64,000 nucleotides of DNA, taken from the NCBI GenBank assembly GCA_946965045.2, contig OX337234.1:3224001-3288000 (forward strand). The letters are read 5' to 3'. A program made the position numbers and the translations under genes. Below are positions 29,445 through 39,721 of this stretch, piece by piece (position 1 is the first letter of the stretch; every line of letters starts with the position of its first letter). Source of the stretch: Epithemia pelagica. Taxonomy: Eukaryota > Bacillariophyta > Bacillariophyceae > Surirellales > Surirellaceae. The notes beneath the pieces are model-generated. The model was not told where the DNA came from and did no database searches. It was given only the letters and a program-made list of their open reading frames with translations.

Positions 29445-30378
29445 ATGAAAGTTTTGTCTTTTTGGCATCCGATGATGAGCTCACAAAACAAAATTCGCAT
29501 AAAGCTTCTTTCCTACTCCTATTATTACATCATGTGCTACCTAGCAACAACAAACAAACCCATGACGCACGTCGCTACAAACGCCATCGATCAAGAGAAG
29601 AAAAGGACACCATTGTCAGTGATTCTCGCGGTGACGTCGTACCTTTCCTTCCTCGTTATTCTGTTGTGGTTTGTTGCCTTTTTGATCCCCAAGGCCTCCC
29701 TTCCTGACTTTTTGTCGTTTGTTCCCACACTCGACTCTGCCCCTCAAGCACCATGGATACTTGCGATCCTGATTGATCTGGGGCTCATTTCTCTCTTTGG
29801 CACTTGCCATTCTCTCTTTGCACGGCCTGCCTTGAAACAATGGATGAACCTTCCCAAACGATATGAACGAACCTTCTTCATGATTCAGGCAAACACCTGT
29901 TTGGCTATGTTGATGGTGTTCTGGCGAAACTTTGACGGTCCCTCCATCTGGGATGTCACCTCCGCTGAACGAGCTTCAAATCTTGTGACTGGATTCAACT
30001 TGTTCCACATTTGCCTTTGATCACTTTCACTTGTTTGGTCTTACTCAGGGAACTGGCATTGACTTGAACAAGACCATTGGCTTGGCTCCTTCTGCTTCGT
30101 CGCCACTCAACGAATCGAAAGAACAATCGTCTTCGTCCTTGAGTACACGGTGGCATTACCAGATGGTGGCTCACCCCATCATGACTGGTCTCCTTATCAT
30201 GTTTTGGGCCACTCCTCAAATGACACTTCCTCATTTCCTCTTTTCTCTCGGTTGTACCACGTATATTCTCATTGCCGTCTTGCATTTCGAAGAAGCCGAT
30301 CTGCTCAAATCTCATGGTGCAGACTACCAAAAGTACCTCGATTCGGTGCCACGCTTTATTCCCTTTACCAACTTCTAA
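29445..30378 (+). CDS. MddA/NnrU-like membrane methyltransferase, one-base frame break
   Basis: Two plus-strand frames together form an integral membrane protein of the isoprenylcysteine-methyltransferase/NnrU superfamily, closest by motif memory to methanethiol S-methyltransferase (MddA), which makes dimethyl sulfide. Frame 1 (29445 to about 30014) has four hydrophobic segments: VILAVTSYLSFLVILLWFV, a segment before SLFGTCHSLFARPALKQWM, FFMIQANTCLAMLMVFW, and the GFNLFHIC start of the fourth. Frame 2 then gives FDHFHLFGLTQ, AHPIMTGLLIMFWATPQMTL, HFEEADLLKSHGADYQKYLD and a VPRFIPFTNF tail; the HP, EE-D-L and Y-x-x-Y pattern binds S-adenosylmethionine in this family. The break is one surplus base near 30013-30018. 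An intron from 29984 would remove the conserved DHF-LFGL motif, so I reject it. The true start may be an internal Met such as that of MTHVATNAID. Confidence 0.7.
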
Positions 30379-31020
30379 TGCAAATCGGAAATGAGAGAAA
30401 TGAGATATGCAGTTTGCCTCCTGACAGATTTGGCCAAGTCCTAGACTTACCAAGATGTGACGGATACTTCATCCTTGTTCACACCAAATACACCACCTTT
30501 CCATCTGTGATTGTTCGTAGTAATTTCAGTACATAAAACTCTTTATAACCAGCATCCTGAATATCGTCAATAGCATCTCGTCTTTTTAGAATGGGGCAGC
30601 TATGCCGAAAGAGTTGTCCGCGCAAGAGTGTTTTGACATTGACCAACGACAACGGGGCTCTTGATATGACAAGTCCCTTAATCGAGATGACAAGTAGGTA
30701 TTTGCTATTGAGGTGCTTTCCAAAATCGTAAAACGTGCTGAAGGTGCCTTCCTCTTCTATTATTCCCTTATTGCTGTCTTCCATATTCCATCTTGATCCT
30801 GCTGTTGCGAACGAGGGCATGTGTCCTGCGAGGACGAATACGAGAGCCAAGGAAAAGATCTGGGCCAAACTACCAAAGGGAAGTAAGAGTTCGTGTCCAA
30901 TCCGGTACAAATCGAACCCATTCTCGAAATTCTTTTCTCCATTGAATCTTGTCTTGACCCTGGTCTAGAGCATTGTCCATCCGGTAGCTACACCCATGAT
31001 GAAAACGGTGTGGGTTTGTT
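30379..31020. other. Intergenic with a doubtful minus-strand frame
   Basis: A minus-strand frame at 30479-30967 is open for about 160 codons with no ATG. It reads ELLLPFGSLAQIFSLALVFVLAGHMPSFATAG, like a signal or membrane segment, and ends ITDGKVVYLV. It could be the last exon of a small secreted protein. No family is recognised and no convincing first exon is seen. Confidence 0.25.
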
Positions 31021-32313
31021 TCAAGCCAAGGACGATACCATTGGGTTGCTGTTTGGTTCGGCCGCCACCAAATGGTTGGCGAGTTGTTGAATCAAGACAT
31101 GACGAGCCTCCCAACCATAATGGCCCTGGTTATCTCCCCCAAGGCGATGATTGCCTCTGGATCGGGGAGCAATGGCACCGGCCCAATCCACAAAGGAAAT
31201 GGAAGACTTGGAGTGTTGTTGAATCCACTCTTTGAGGGCTGTATTGTACTCGTGGACACGTGGTTGGTCGTTGATGTGAGACGTGTGACTCCCCCATCCC
31301 GATGTCCGCCAAATCACATGCACGGGTGTCTGTGGTTGTTGCAACACTTGTTGCAGTCCTGTCATGACCTTGTCCATCCACTTGGTCACGGTATGATTGC
31401 CTGGTTCGGGTGAGGATTGTGCACACGTTTGGGGTTCCAGTTCGTGCCAAATGCCCAAGGATACAATCCAGACATCAAAATAGGTGGATAACAATAAGGG
31501 TTGTGCATCGGGTCGTCCTCGTTTCTGTTTGTTGGTGCTTCTTGCAAGACGAGTCTGCTCGGTTTGAAGCAAGTCATGGACCGTTTGCAAACAATTGGCT
31601 TGGTAGCACACAATCTCGGTATCCGCATGATTCTGGTTGTCCACCCCTTTGTTCTTGTGGTTTGGAATGCTACGACAGAGGGAAACAGCAGGATACTGGG
31701 ACCATTGAGGACAGTCTTGCGTGACTGGAGGATGGTCATTGACATGCTGTTCCAACTGAGCCACGGAAATGTCTTCCGTCGTCGCATAGTTCGTCGGAGT
31801 TGTTGTCGTTGTTGTTGCGTGATTCAAGAGAGCATTCAAAAAGAGGGAAGAACGACGTGCCGTTGTGTCGCCAATCCAAAGTATGCGGCGTCCATGGAAA
31901 ATAGATTGCAGTTGCGAAATGGTAAAGAGTTGCCATGGTTCGGTGGGGATCCACAAATTTCCCACCCATGAACCCACCATGGTTTCATTGTTGAGTGTGG
32001 ACCGTAACAAGAGATTGTCCTCGTGGTGGTCGGTTTCCTTGTCTCGTCGATGGGAGGAGGAGGAGGATGCCAACGCCGACGATGACGCTGGCACATGATA
32101 CGGACCATTTCGCCACAACAAGGCCCCTAGCTCAAGCAACGCAGTCAGTAGAATCACAGCCAAGAAGGAATGTCGATATCCAAGCATTGTTCTCATCTTT
32201 CCGATGTGCCGAAAGAAGAGAGACCGTTCCTCGTTGTTTTCCATTGTTGTTTGATCAAGATAGTCATCGGAGGAGGCCCTACCAGCTACCAGCAACTTTT
32301 TGATTTGTTGCAA
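31021..32313 (-). CDS. Golgi-type SGNH/PC-esterase-like protein (430 aa)
   Basis: The start at 32313 gives a 48-residue cytoplasmic part, then one membrane segment (FLAVILLTALLELGALLW, about 49-66) and a Ser-rich stem: the plan of a type II Golgi membrane enzyme. The lumenal part shows the blocks of the SGNH/GDSL-like esterases related to plant TBL/PC-esterases. Block I is ILWIGDTTARRSSLFLNALL (Thr in place of the usual GDS serine, though Ser follows in RRSS). A middle DVWIVSLGIWHEL block follows, then VIWRTSGWGSH, and the C-terminal Asp/His block is GGDNQGHYGWEARHVL. Relatives add or remove acetyl groups on cell-wall polysaccharides; the substrate here is unknown. Asn- and Thr-rich inserts are typical of this genome. 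The GDS to GDT change could mean altered catalysis. Confidence 0.65.
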   Translation of the reverse strand: MQQIKKLLVAGRASSDDYLDQTTMENNEERSLFFRHIGKMRTMLGYRHSFLAVILLTALLELGALLWRNGPYHVPASSSALASSSSSHRRDKETDHHEDNLLLRSTLNNETMVGSWVGNLWIPTEPWQLFTISQLQSIFHGRRILWIGDTTARRSSLFLNALLNHATTTTTTPTNYATTEDISVAQLEQHVNDHPPVTQDCPQWSQYPAVSLCRSIPNHKNKGVDNQNHADTEIVCYQANCLQTVHDLLQTEQTRLARSTNKQKRGRPDAQPLLLSTYFDVWIVSLGIWHELEPQTCAQSSPEPGNHTVTKWMDKVMTGLQQVLQQPQTPVHVIWRTSGWGSHTSHINDQPRVHEYNTALKEWIQQHSKSSISFVDWAGAIAPRSRGNHRLGGDNQGHYGWEARHVLIQQLANHLVAAEPNSNPMVSSLA

Positions 32314-32563
32314 ATTCTCAAATGGGTAGTTGCCTCGAAGAGAGGGTAGGTTTTGTGTCTTACTCCTCTAGCTAGCAGGAGTAGTATTTCGTTACTATTG
32401 TATCGAAGTTTCCCAATCTCACGAAAAGAGAATGGATACGGAGCTCGTACCTAAAGAGTATTAGGAGTTAAAAGCTATAATCCATGGTTGACATCATTAC
32501 CCAAGTGCTTTCCGCTAGCCGCTTTTTCAAACGATTCCTGTCCACTTGGACTATCCCTAGATC

Positions 32564-33901
32564 TTAGTTGCCACCAAGAAGCGAGGCCACAATTTCCTCC
32601 GCTTCTTCGACAAGAGAGCTCAATTTTCCATGTTCCAATCTCAAGCGTTCATTCTCAATTTTCAATTGCGCCGAATCCGTTTGGAGTTTGGCAACTCGAT
32701 TTTGTTCACGCTCACGTTTTTGCCGCGAGGCGATCAAATTCGATAATCGCTTCTTGGCCTTCCTTTCTTGAAGGATTCGTTCGCGTTCACTACTTGTAAT
32801 GCCTTTTCTTTCTGTATCATGATCCGAATCACGGGTGTCATGCGTGTTTGGATACAGTGATTCTCCAGCACATGTTTCTCCCTCTTGTTCCTTGGTCTCG
32901 TCCATGGTCCGAGATCGCTTCCCTGTAAGAATAGTGGGTGGTGGTTCTTTCAAAAGTCTATCCTTGTACATGTGTGCTTCCTTTAACTTTTGTTCATCCA
33001 CCCAATCCTTAAAGTCTTCAAACTTCCATTCCCCTCCAAACGACTTGGGGATGTTCTCCTTGGTGAACCCCAAGGGCTGCAAGTCACCCACGAGAAGCTC
33101 AGCTTTCGCTTGCGCGAAACAATGAAATTCCGTATCAAAGTACGACTTCATGACGCTTTGACTTGCCCTCACAATGCCTGCCGCAAGAAATGGCTTCTTC
33201 TTGATGGGAATCGAAACCAAGACAACTTTGTGTCGAACGGGGAATACGTTTGCCACCATGTAGGAAGCTTGTCGTAGCCCTTCCCAGTCTACCTCATAAT
33301 GCCTTGGCGTTGCAGTAACATAAATTGCAAACGCACCATCGACCTGTGAAATGTCAGAGGATGCTAACACACTTTCCAGATAAAACCAGCCTCGCATTTT
33401 GCTTTCCAAGGAACTGCCTGGTATCAATTTACTCTTGTCAAACAAGATGCATTTGTGGCCTGACTTTGTATCGGGTAACAAACTGGGGTACCCTCCATAT
33501 AAATTCCGTACATCTTCCTTGGTGAGCGCTCCCGTGCCAGTCAATGTCAAGGGCAAAAAGGCTCGATCCGGGCCAAAGAGCTTCAAGCGCTCCGTCCAAT
33601 ACAGACATAGTCGTTTGGCTCCCTTATACAAATCGTAGCCACAGTATCGGACAAATTGAAGAGGATCAGTTTCTGTTTGCACCAGATCGGCATCTCGCTC
33701 GACAGCTTCACAGTAGGCCTTGGTCTCTCGCTCGTCGGGCATGCATCGAATGATCGAGTCGACATGGCGACGCACACGAGCCCGTAATGCAGGCAGCTGA
33801 GAGAGATCGTAGACGTGCGTCTGATGATTCGCAGCATGCATGACGATTGGCTGCTGCTCAGGGAGAACGTAATAGGTTGTTCGAAAGCTTTGAGAGGACA
33901 T
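32564..33901 (-). CDS. CRAL-TRIO-like/bZIP fusion protein, copy 1 (intact, 445 aa)
   Basis: I chose the ATG at 33901 (MSSQSFRTTYYVLP) because sequence above it, open to 34120, is not conserved among the three copies. Residues about 60-290 resemble the CRAL-TRIO (Sec14) lipid-binding proteins common in diatoms: LQFVRYCGYDLYKGAKRLCLYWTERL, RAFLPLTLTGTGALTKEDV, GHKCILFDKSKL and ESVLASSDISQVDGAF. After an acidic linker, residues 374-445 form a bZIP. The basic region is KRLSNLIASRQKREREQNR with the N-x7-R signature, followed by four heptads of a leucine zipper ending VEEAEEIVASLLGGN. The join suggests a DNA-binding dimer whose activity depends on a bound lipid or other hydrophobic ligand; this is inference. 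This is the only intact copy of three, so it may carry the family function. Confidence 0.75.
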   Translation of the reverse strand: MSSQSFRTTYYVLPEQQPIVMHAANHQTHVYDLSQLPALRARVRRHVDSIIRCMPDERETKAYCEAVERDADLVQTETDPLQFVRYCGYDLYKGAKRLCLYWTERLKLFGPDRAFLPLTLTGTGALTKEDVRNLYGGYPSLLPDTKSGHKCILFDKSKLIPGSSLESKMRGWFYLESVLASSDISQVDGAFAIYVTATPRHYEVDWEGLRQASYMVANVFPVRHKVVLVSIPIKKKPFLAAGIVRASQSVMKSYFDTEFHCFAQAKAELLVGDLQPLGFTKENIPKSFGGEWKFEDFKDWVDEQKLKEAHMYKDRLLKEPPPTILTGKRSRTMDETKEQEGETCAGESLYPNTHDTRDSDHDTERKGITSSERERILQERKAKKRLSNLIASRQKREREQNRVAKLQTDSAQLKIENERLRLEHGKLSSLVEEAEEIVASLLGGN

Positions 33902-35349
33902 GGTTCTTGAGCGAATGTGGCCTGTTGTGTCTCCGGACACACGCGTTATGTCTGCGCGTAAACAGTAAAAGGCAAAATGTGAGAGCACAGATGAGTCACT
34001 TGAATGTGCGGCAAGCGGCAACCAGACACTTTCCGATATGATGTCTTCCCGCTGAAGCGTTTCTGATCGCTCCTTGTCATCTATTAGAGAACTATTGTGG
34101 CGATACTCCAGAAGCAACACTCTCTAGCGATAATACATACATACTTGTAAGGATGAAGAACTCTATTCCCTATTCCCCCGTCCTACGCATCCTTTTGGTC
34201 TTGGTCCTGCCGGGTCGCTGGCGTCGTACCTTAGTTCCCTGTTATCGTCACAATTTGCGTCAATCCGAAATCCGAACGAACCGGGGAGCGTAGAGGACTC
34301 TGTTTCATAGTTTCTACCCATAACCCAGGCAATAGAAGATATGGATTTGTTGTGATGGCCACTGGCCAGTGAAGGAAGTCCAGTGCGGTACAGAAGTCCT
34401 CAGACGCAGTGAGCCCAAACATCTGTTTACTTGCATGGCGTGTCCGCTGTCCGCAACACACCACACACCACCAATAATTGACTAACTCTATATCTTCCTT
34501 CGCAGACGAGTCCAGAGAAGATTGTTGCTGACAAGAGATAGCATGTGGCAATTTCATGAAGGCGGCATCGATCGTGAGTCTTTTTCTTTACCGAATTGTT
34601 GTGCTTGGATCGAATCCTTACACAAGTTTCTTTGTGCTCCTTTTCCAACGTTGGAGACAGATGGACTCTACCAAAAAGTGTGGCAGGCATCAAGGAACAG
34701 AGCATATCACTATTGAATATATAATCTCGGAAGAGCCTTAGCTTTGGCACCAACCCACTGCTACAGTGAATATGATTGATCAAAGTTGATAACCTACCTA
34801 GTGATTCTCAAAGTCGAAGCAAGACGAAGTTGTGACCACGTTAGAGGAAAAGAAGAAACTCTCGGAGTTAGTGCAACCACGCGACTCTTATTCTTGGAGA
34901 TTAGAATTTGGATTCGATCTATCTACCTAGCTACTCCTAGCTCCTTGGAGTAGGAGAAAAAGAGGAGTAGGAGGTAGGAGTATGGAATGAGGAGCTAGTG
35001 TCTAGAGTGGGACCAAGAACAGAGAGAATACACGTGGGCATTAGACTTGTACATCAGTGGTTGGTGATTCATCTGTCGTCGGTAACCAGCGTTCAAGGCT
35101 GAAGTACGAGATCTCTTGGAAAAATGCAGCTGTAGCTCGTTGATTAGAGTTTCTACCTTGCTTTTTTACCTAACTTATTGTTGAGGAGTTGTGGTTGTTG
35201 CTCCTTGCCTCCTTGCCACCATCTCTACGAAAAGAGAATAGATAAGGGACTCGTCGAAAAAAGTCCCAAGACAAAAACCTATCATTCATGGTTGACATCA
35301 TGAAGCCTTTATTCAAACGATTTCTGTCCACTTGGCCTATCCATAGATC
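33902..35349. other. Spacer between bZIP copies, internally repeated
   Basis: No gene is supported. The stretch 34140-34780 is a diverged relative of 36890-37440 and 51480-52050, and 34231-35349 is near-identical to 42372-43438. It probably contains the promoter of copy 1 and the 3' flank of copy 2. Minus frames at 34231-34557 and 34427-34783 recur at 42371-42872 only because the DNA is duplicated. Confidence 0.6.
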
Positions 35350-36682
35350 TTAGTTGCCTCCAAGAAGCGAGGCCACAATTTCATCCGCTTCTTCAACAAG
35401 AGAGCTCAATTTCTCATGTTCCGATCTCAAGCGTTCATTCTCGATTTTCAATTGTGCCGAGTCAGTTTTGAGGTTGGCAATTCGATTTTGTTCACGCTCT
35501 CGCTTTTGCCGCGAGGCGATCAAGTTCGATAATCGCTTCTTGGCCTTCCTTTCTTGAAGGATTCGTTCGTGTTCAATACTTGGGATATCTTCTAGTTCCT
35601 GATTCGAATCACGGGTGTCATGCGTGTTTGGATACAGTGATTCTCCAGCACATGTTTCTCCCTCTTGTTCCTTGGTCTCGTCTATGGTCCGAGATCGTTT
35701 CCCCGCAAGACTACGGGACGGTGGTTCTTTCAAAAGTCTATCCTTGTACTTTTCTGCTTCCAATAACTTTTGTTCATCCACCCAATCCTTAAAGTCTTCA
35801 AATTTCCATTCCCCTCCAAACGACCGTGGAATGTTCTCCGTGGTGAACCCCAAGGGCTGCAACGCACGCACCAGAGAATCAGGTTCCGTGCGTGTAAAAC
35901 AATGGAATTCCGTATCAAAGTACGACTTCATGACGCTTTCAAATGCCCTAATTCCCTGCCGAAATAAACGGTTTCTTTTTTATGGGAATCGAAACCAACA
36001 CAACTTTGTGTCGAACGGGGAATATGTTTGCAACCTTGTAGGAAGTTGCACGTAGCCCAGCCCAGTCTACCTCGTGACGCCGAGGTGTTCCTGTAACAAT
36101 AATGGCATATGCACCATCGACCTGTGAAATGTCAGAGGATGCTAACACACTTTCCAGATAAAACCAGCCTCGCATTTTGCTTTCCAAGGAACTGCTTGGT
36201 ACCATTTTACTCTTGTCAAACAAGATGCATTTGTGGCCTGACTTTGTATCGAGTAACAAACTGGGGTACCCTCCATATAAATTCCGTACATCTTCCTTGG
36301 TGAGCGCTCCCGTGCCAGTCAATGTCAAGGGCAAAAAGGCTCGATCCGGGCCAAAGAGCTTCAAGCGCTCCGTCCAATACAGACAGAGTCGTTTGGCTCC
36401 CTTATACAAATCGTAGCCACAGTATCGGACAAATTGAAGAGGATCAGTTTCTGTTTGCACCAGATCGGCATCTCGCTCGACAGCTTCACAGTAGGCCTTG
36501 GTCTCTCGCTCGTCGGGCATGCATCGAATGACCGAGTCGACATGGCGACGCACACGAGCCCGTAATGCAGGCAGCTGAGAGAGATCGTAGACGTGCGTCT
36601 GATGATTCGCAGCATGCATGACGATTGGCTGCTGATCAGGGAGAACGTTATAGGTTGTTCGAAAGGTTCGAGACGACGACAT
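35350..36682 (-). pseudogene. CRAL-TRIO-like/bZIP fusion, copy 2 (2-bp deletion)
   Basis: The ATG is at 36682 (MSSSRTFRTTYNVLP). The frame is intact through the CRAL-TRIO-like part to about 35948, where the sequence reads CCCTAATTCCCTG against CCCTCATAATCCCTG in copy 3. The net loss of two bases stops the first frame after FISAGN; the rest, with the complete bZIP (35350-35931), continues in another frame. The broken product would keep the CRAL-TRIO-like part and lose the bZIP. Copy 2 and copy 3 are far closer to each other than to copy 1. A truncated lipid-binding protein might still be made. Confidence 0.75.
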
Positions 36683-39600
36683 GGTTCTGGCTGTTGCGTT
36701 TGCCTTGTTTCCGGACTTCGCGGACACATTGCGTAAAAAGTAGGGCAAAATGTGAGAGCACAGATACAGATGAGTGTGGCAGCCAGACACTCTCCGCTAT
36801 GATACCCTCTCGCTGAAGTGTTTCGGATCGCTGCTTGTCATCTACCACTCAACTGTATCCAAAAACTACACGCTCTAGCGATAATACATACGTACTTGTC
36901 AGGATGAAGAACTCTATCTTGTACCCGTGCCCCATGTCCATGTACCTTTTTGGTCTTGGTCCTGCCGGGTTGCTGGCGTCGCAGCCCCTGTTGTGGTTAT
37001 GGTCTCACAATTTGCGAGAATCCGAAATGAGGAGCGTAGACTCTGTTTCACAGTTTCTGCCCAACCCAGGCAATAGATTTGAATTTGTTGTTATGACCAG
37101 TGAAGGAAGCCCAGTACGGAACAAAAGCCCTTAGACGGAGTGAGCCCACACTGCATCTGTTTACAATACGGATACTGGCATGGCGTGTCCGCAACACACC
37201 AATTGACTGAACCTTCACAGACAAGTCCAGAGTCCAGAGAGGTTGGTTGCTGACAAGAGATGGCACAACAAAATTATCACATCGATCATCGATCATGTGT
37301 CATTTTCGTGATCGAATCTTCGTGATGTACAGGTTTGCGGTGCTTGAATCACACCGTGACACAAGTAGTTTCTGTGTGCTTCACTTCCAGCGTTGGAGTC
37401 AAAGATGTTACTCTACCAAAAAGTGTGGCAAGCTACCGTGAAAATGATTGGTCCAAGTTGGTTGATGAGCTGCCCTACCTCTAGAGTGATTCTAGAGAGA
37501 TTCTAAAAGTCGAGGCAAGAATAAAAGTTGTGGCCGCGTTGAAAGGAAGTACCTAGGAGTCTAGGAGTACTCCTATCGGAGTTATTGCGATCACAGGCCA
37601 TTGACTATCCTCTCTCCGATTCTTATTCTTGGTGATTGGAATTTGGAGAATGGTGGGACTATTGACTATTTCCTATTATTTCCTCCTATCTCTAGAGGAG
37701 TCTATGATGGAATAATAATATGTAAGATCTTCTGTCTTCCTAGCTCTTTCAGGGACCAAGAACAAAGAATAAAGTACGCGTGAGCATGACACTTACTGGT
37801 TGGTGATTCATCAGTCGTCAATAACCAGCGTTGAAGTACGAGATGTCTTGGCACGGAATGCGGGTTGATTGTTGATTAGATAGTTAGAGCTTTACTTACT
37901 TTTACGCCTGTCTTATTGTTGTAGTTTGTGGTGGCCAGCAATTGCTATCGAAATCATTGAGGGTTGCTAGTTGCTAGCTAGTCTCTAAATGAGTAGCTAG
38001 CAAACTCTAATGAATCCATTAGTGGAAGTGGAAAGTGGGAACTGTTGACCATTGACCTCGAGCAATGCGTTTATTTTATTATGATTTGCGATTTGCGATT
38101 GAGCCCATTGAGCACTACGGCTGATGTCTGATAAGGATGATAGGGTTGGGGGAATCTGGCAGGGGGAATTCCATTCCCCGTGGGAATGGGAATTCCCGTT
38201 CCCAATTCCCGTCGCCGCCAAAAAGCCGATGGGAATTCCCACATGCGACTGCCTACATTATAGTGCGATTTTAAGTATGTGATACGTCAAAAGGTGTCGA
38301 AGATATCTTTGAATGATTGTGGATGCCAAATATCTTTTGTAGTTTGAAAGCACAAAGTCCCACATCAAAGAAAGAAATGGATACTGCTGGTTGCGGTGAG
38401 TCGATCGACTTAGAGTTGGAGCGTCTGAAGGACAACGATGAGGAGATAGGAGGAGAAGAAGAAGAATGTGTTTGGTTGGAACACAAGAACTCCATCACCC
38501 GCATATGGAAGCAGGTGATGATGGCATTGACAGTGACTACAGCATTGATGAACTCCTTAATTACTAAGATCTCAGCCATGTGCAACCTGCATTACGTGAA
38601 AAGGTGTCGTTTTGGGAATTCCACTGGGAATGGGAACGTTCCCATTGATCCATTGATATCAATGGGAACGTTCCCAATTCCCGTCGTTTAAATAGCGTTT
38701 CTCCAACACTAAAGGATGAGCCCCTTCTTCAAGATTGTCTACTGGTTAGAACAAAAAAGGGAATAGTCTATTCTTCCAGCTGCCGCGCCTACCCGCTAGG
38801 GTACGGTCGACCGACTGCCCTGGCGCCATTACTCTCGGAGTTAGAACAGTTAGACATTTTCTTGTGAATGGGGAAAGTCGATTTATGGGGGCGTTGGACC
38901 ATCGATGCCCTCAAAAAGTGAACATCACCCTTTCCTATAAATTTAGGGGCGGCTCTGACTCATTGTTGTACATACTGGTACGGGGGGCTCTCCTCTCACA
39001 CCTTCACCTGTGACCCCCTTTTCATGCCATGGTTATGCGAGCGGGACGGTGAGCTCGGTGTGCGCGCTTTTTTGCGTTCCCATAATTATTATAACAACAT
39101 TCTCCTCCTCAAGTCCGGAAGCAGAATATTCCTCCAACAACCAGCAATGTCCTCCGTATTATTTGTTAAGTTGCTCCTGTCTCCTGTCCTGTCATCTGTC
39201 ATCGTACGCACGGTGTTCGAACCGAACTGGACCATTCTCACTGTTTATCATGTTTTTCGGGTAATCGGTTGGGTTGGATCAATCTCCTCATCATGTCTCT
39301 ACGAGAGATAATCACACCCATGGTTTGAATGCGTCCCTCTTTCTTTCCAATATCATGCTGCCAATGCATGCCATCCAAAAAGCCCTTCTTGCTTGTTTGC
39401 CTTGACCACTCCCTGGACGGCGGATGCGTCGGAGCTGGAGCCAATGATTGAAAGTATTCCTCTTCTTTACTGAAAGAACCATCGTCACTGTCTTCTCATT
39501 TCGAATCGGAACCATCGCAGCCATTTTGAACTACACGCACGTCCAAACCCTCTCACAATTCCCTCGCTCTCGATTTGGGCGCCTCCTTCTTGTATTGTTT

Positions 39601-39721
39601 CATTCAAACCACGGTGGCCTCAAAGCCTTGTGCTTTCCGTTCTGGAACAAGCAGAAGTCCACACGTCCCACCAACCATTCACAAGACATCTCTTAAAGGA
39701 CGAGTTCATTGTGTTTCCACC
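36683..39721. other. Intergenic region between bZIP copy 2 and LRR copy 1
   Basis: 36880-37710 is repeated at 51476-52329 and resumes at 61091. 37860-38937 is present only in unit 1 and carries GGGAATTCC-type palindromes around 38155-38235 and 38610-38690, enclosing a short plus frame (38317-38691) without domain. 38938-38985 is repeated at 61228-61265. 38986-39650 is unique to unit 1 and is the upstream region of the LRR gene. No gene is supported here. Confidence 0.55.
38632..38675. repeat. 18-bp perfect inverted repeat in a palindrome-rich stretch
   Basis: GGGAACGTTCCCATTGAT at 38632-38649 is matched by its reverse complement at 38658-38675. A related GGGAATGGGAATTCCCG palindrome lies at about 38181-38197. 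The paired palindromes 450 bases apart look like the ends of a small nonautonomous element. Confidence 0.7.

Noticed and set aside
29984-30048. GT...AG intron joining the two MddA-like frames
   Set aside because: It would delete the conserved DHF-LFGL motif that is present in the second frame, so a one-base break fits better.
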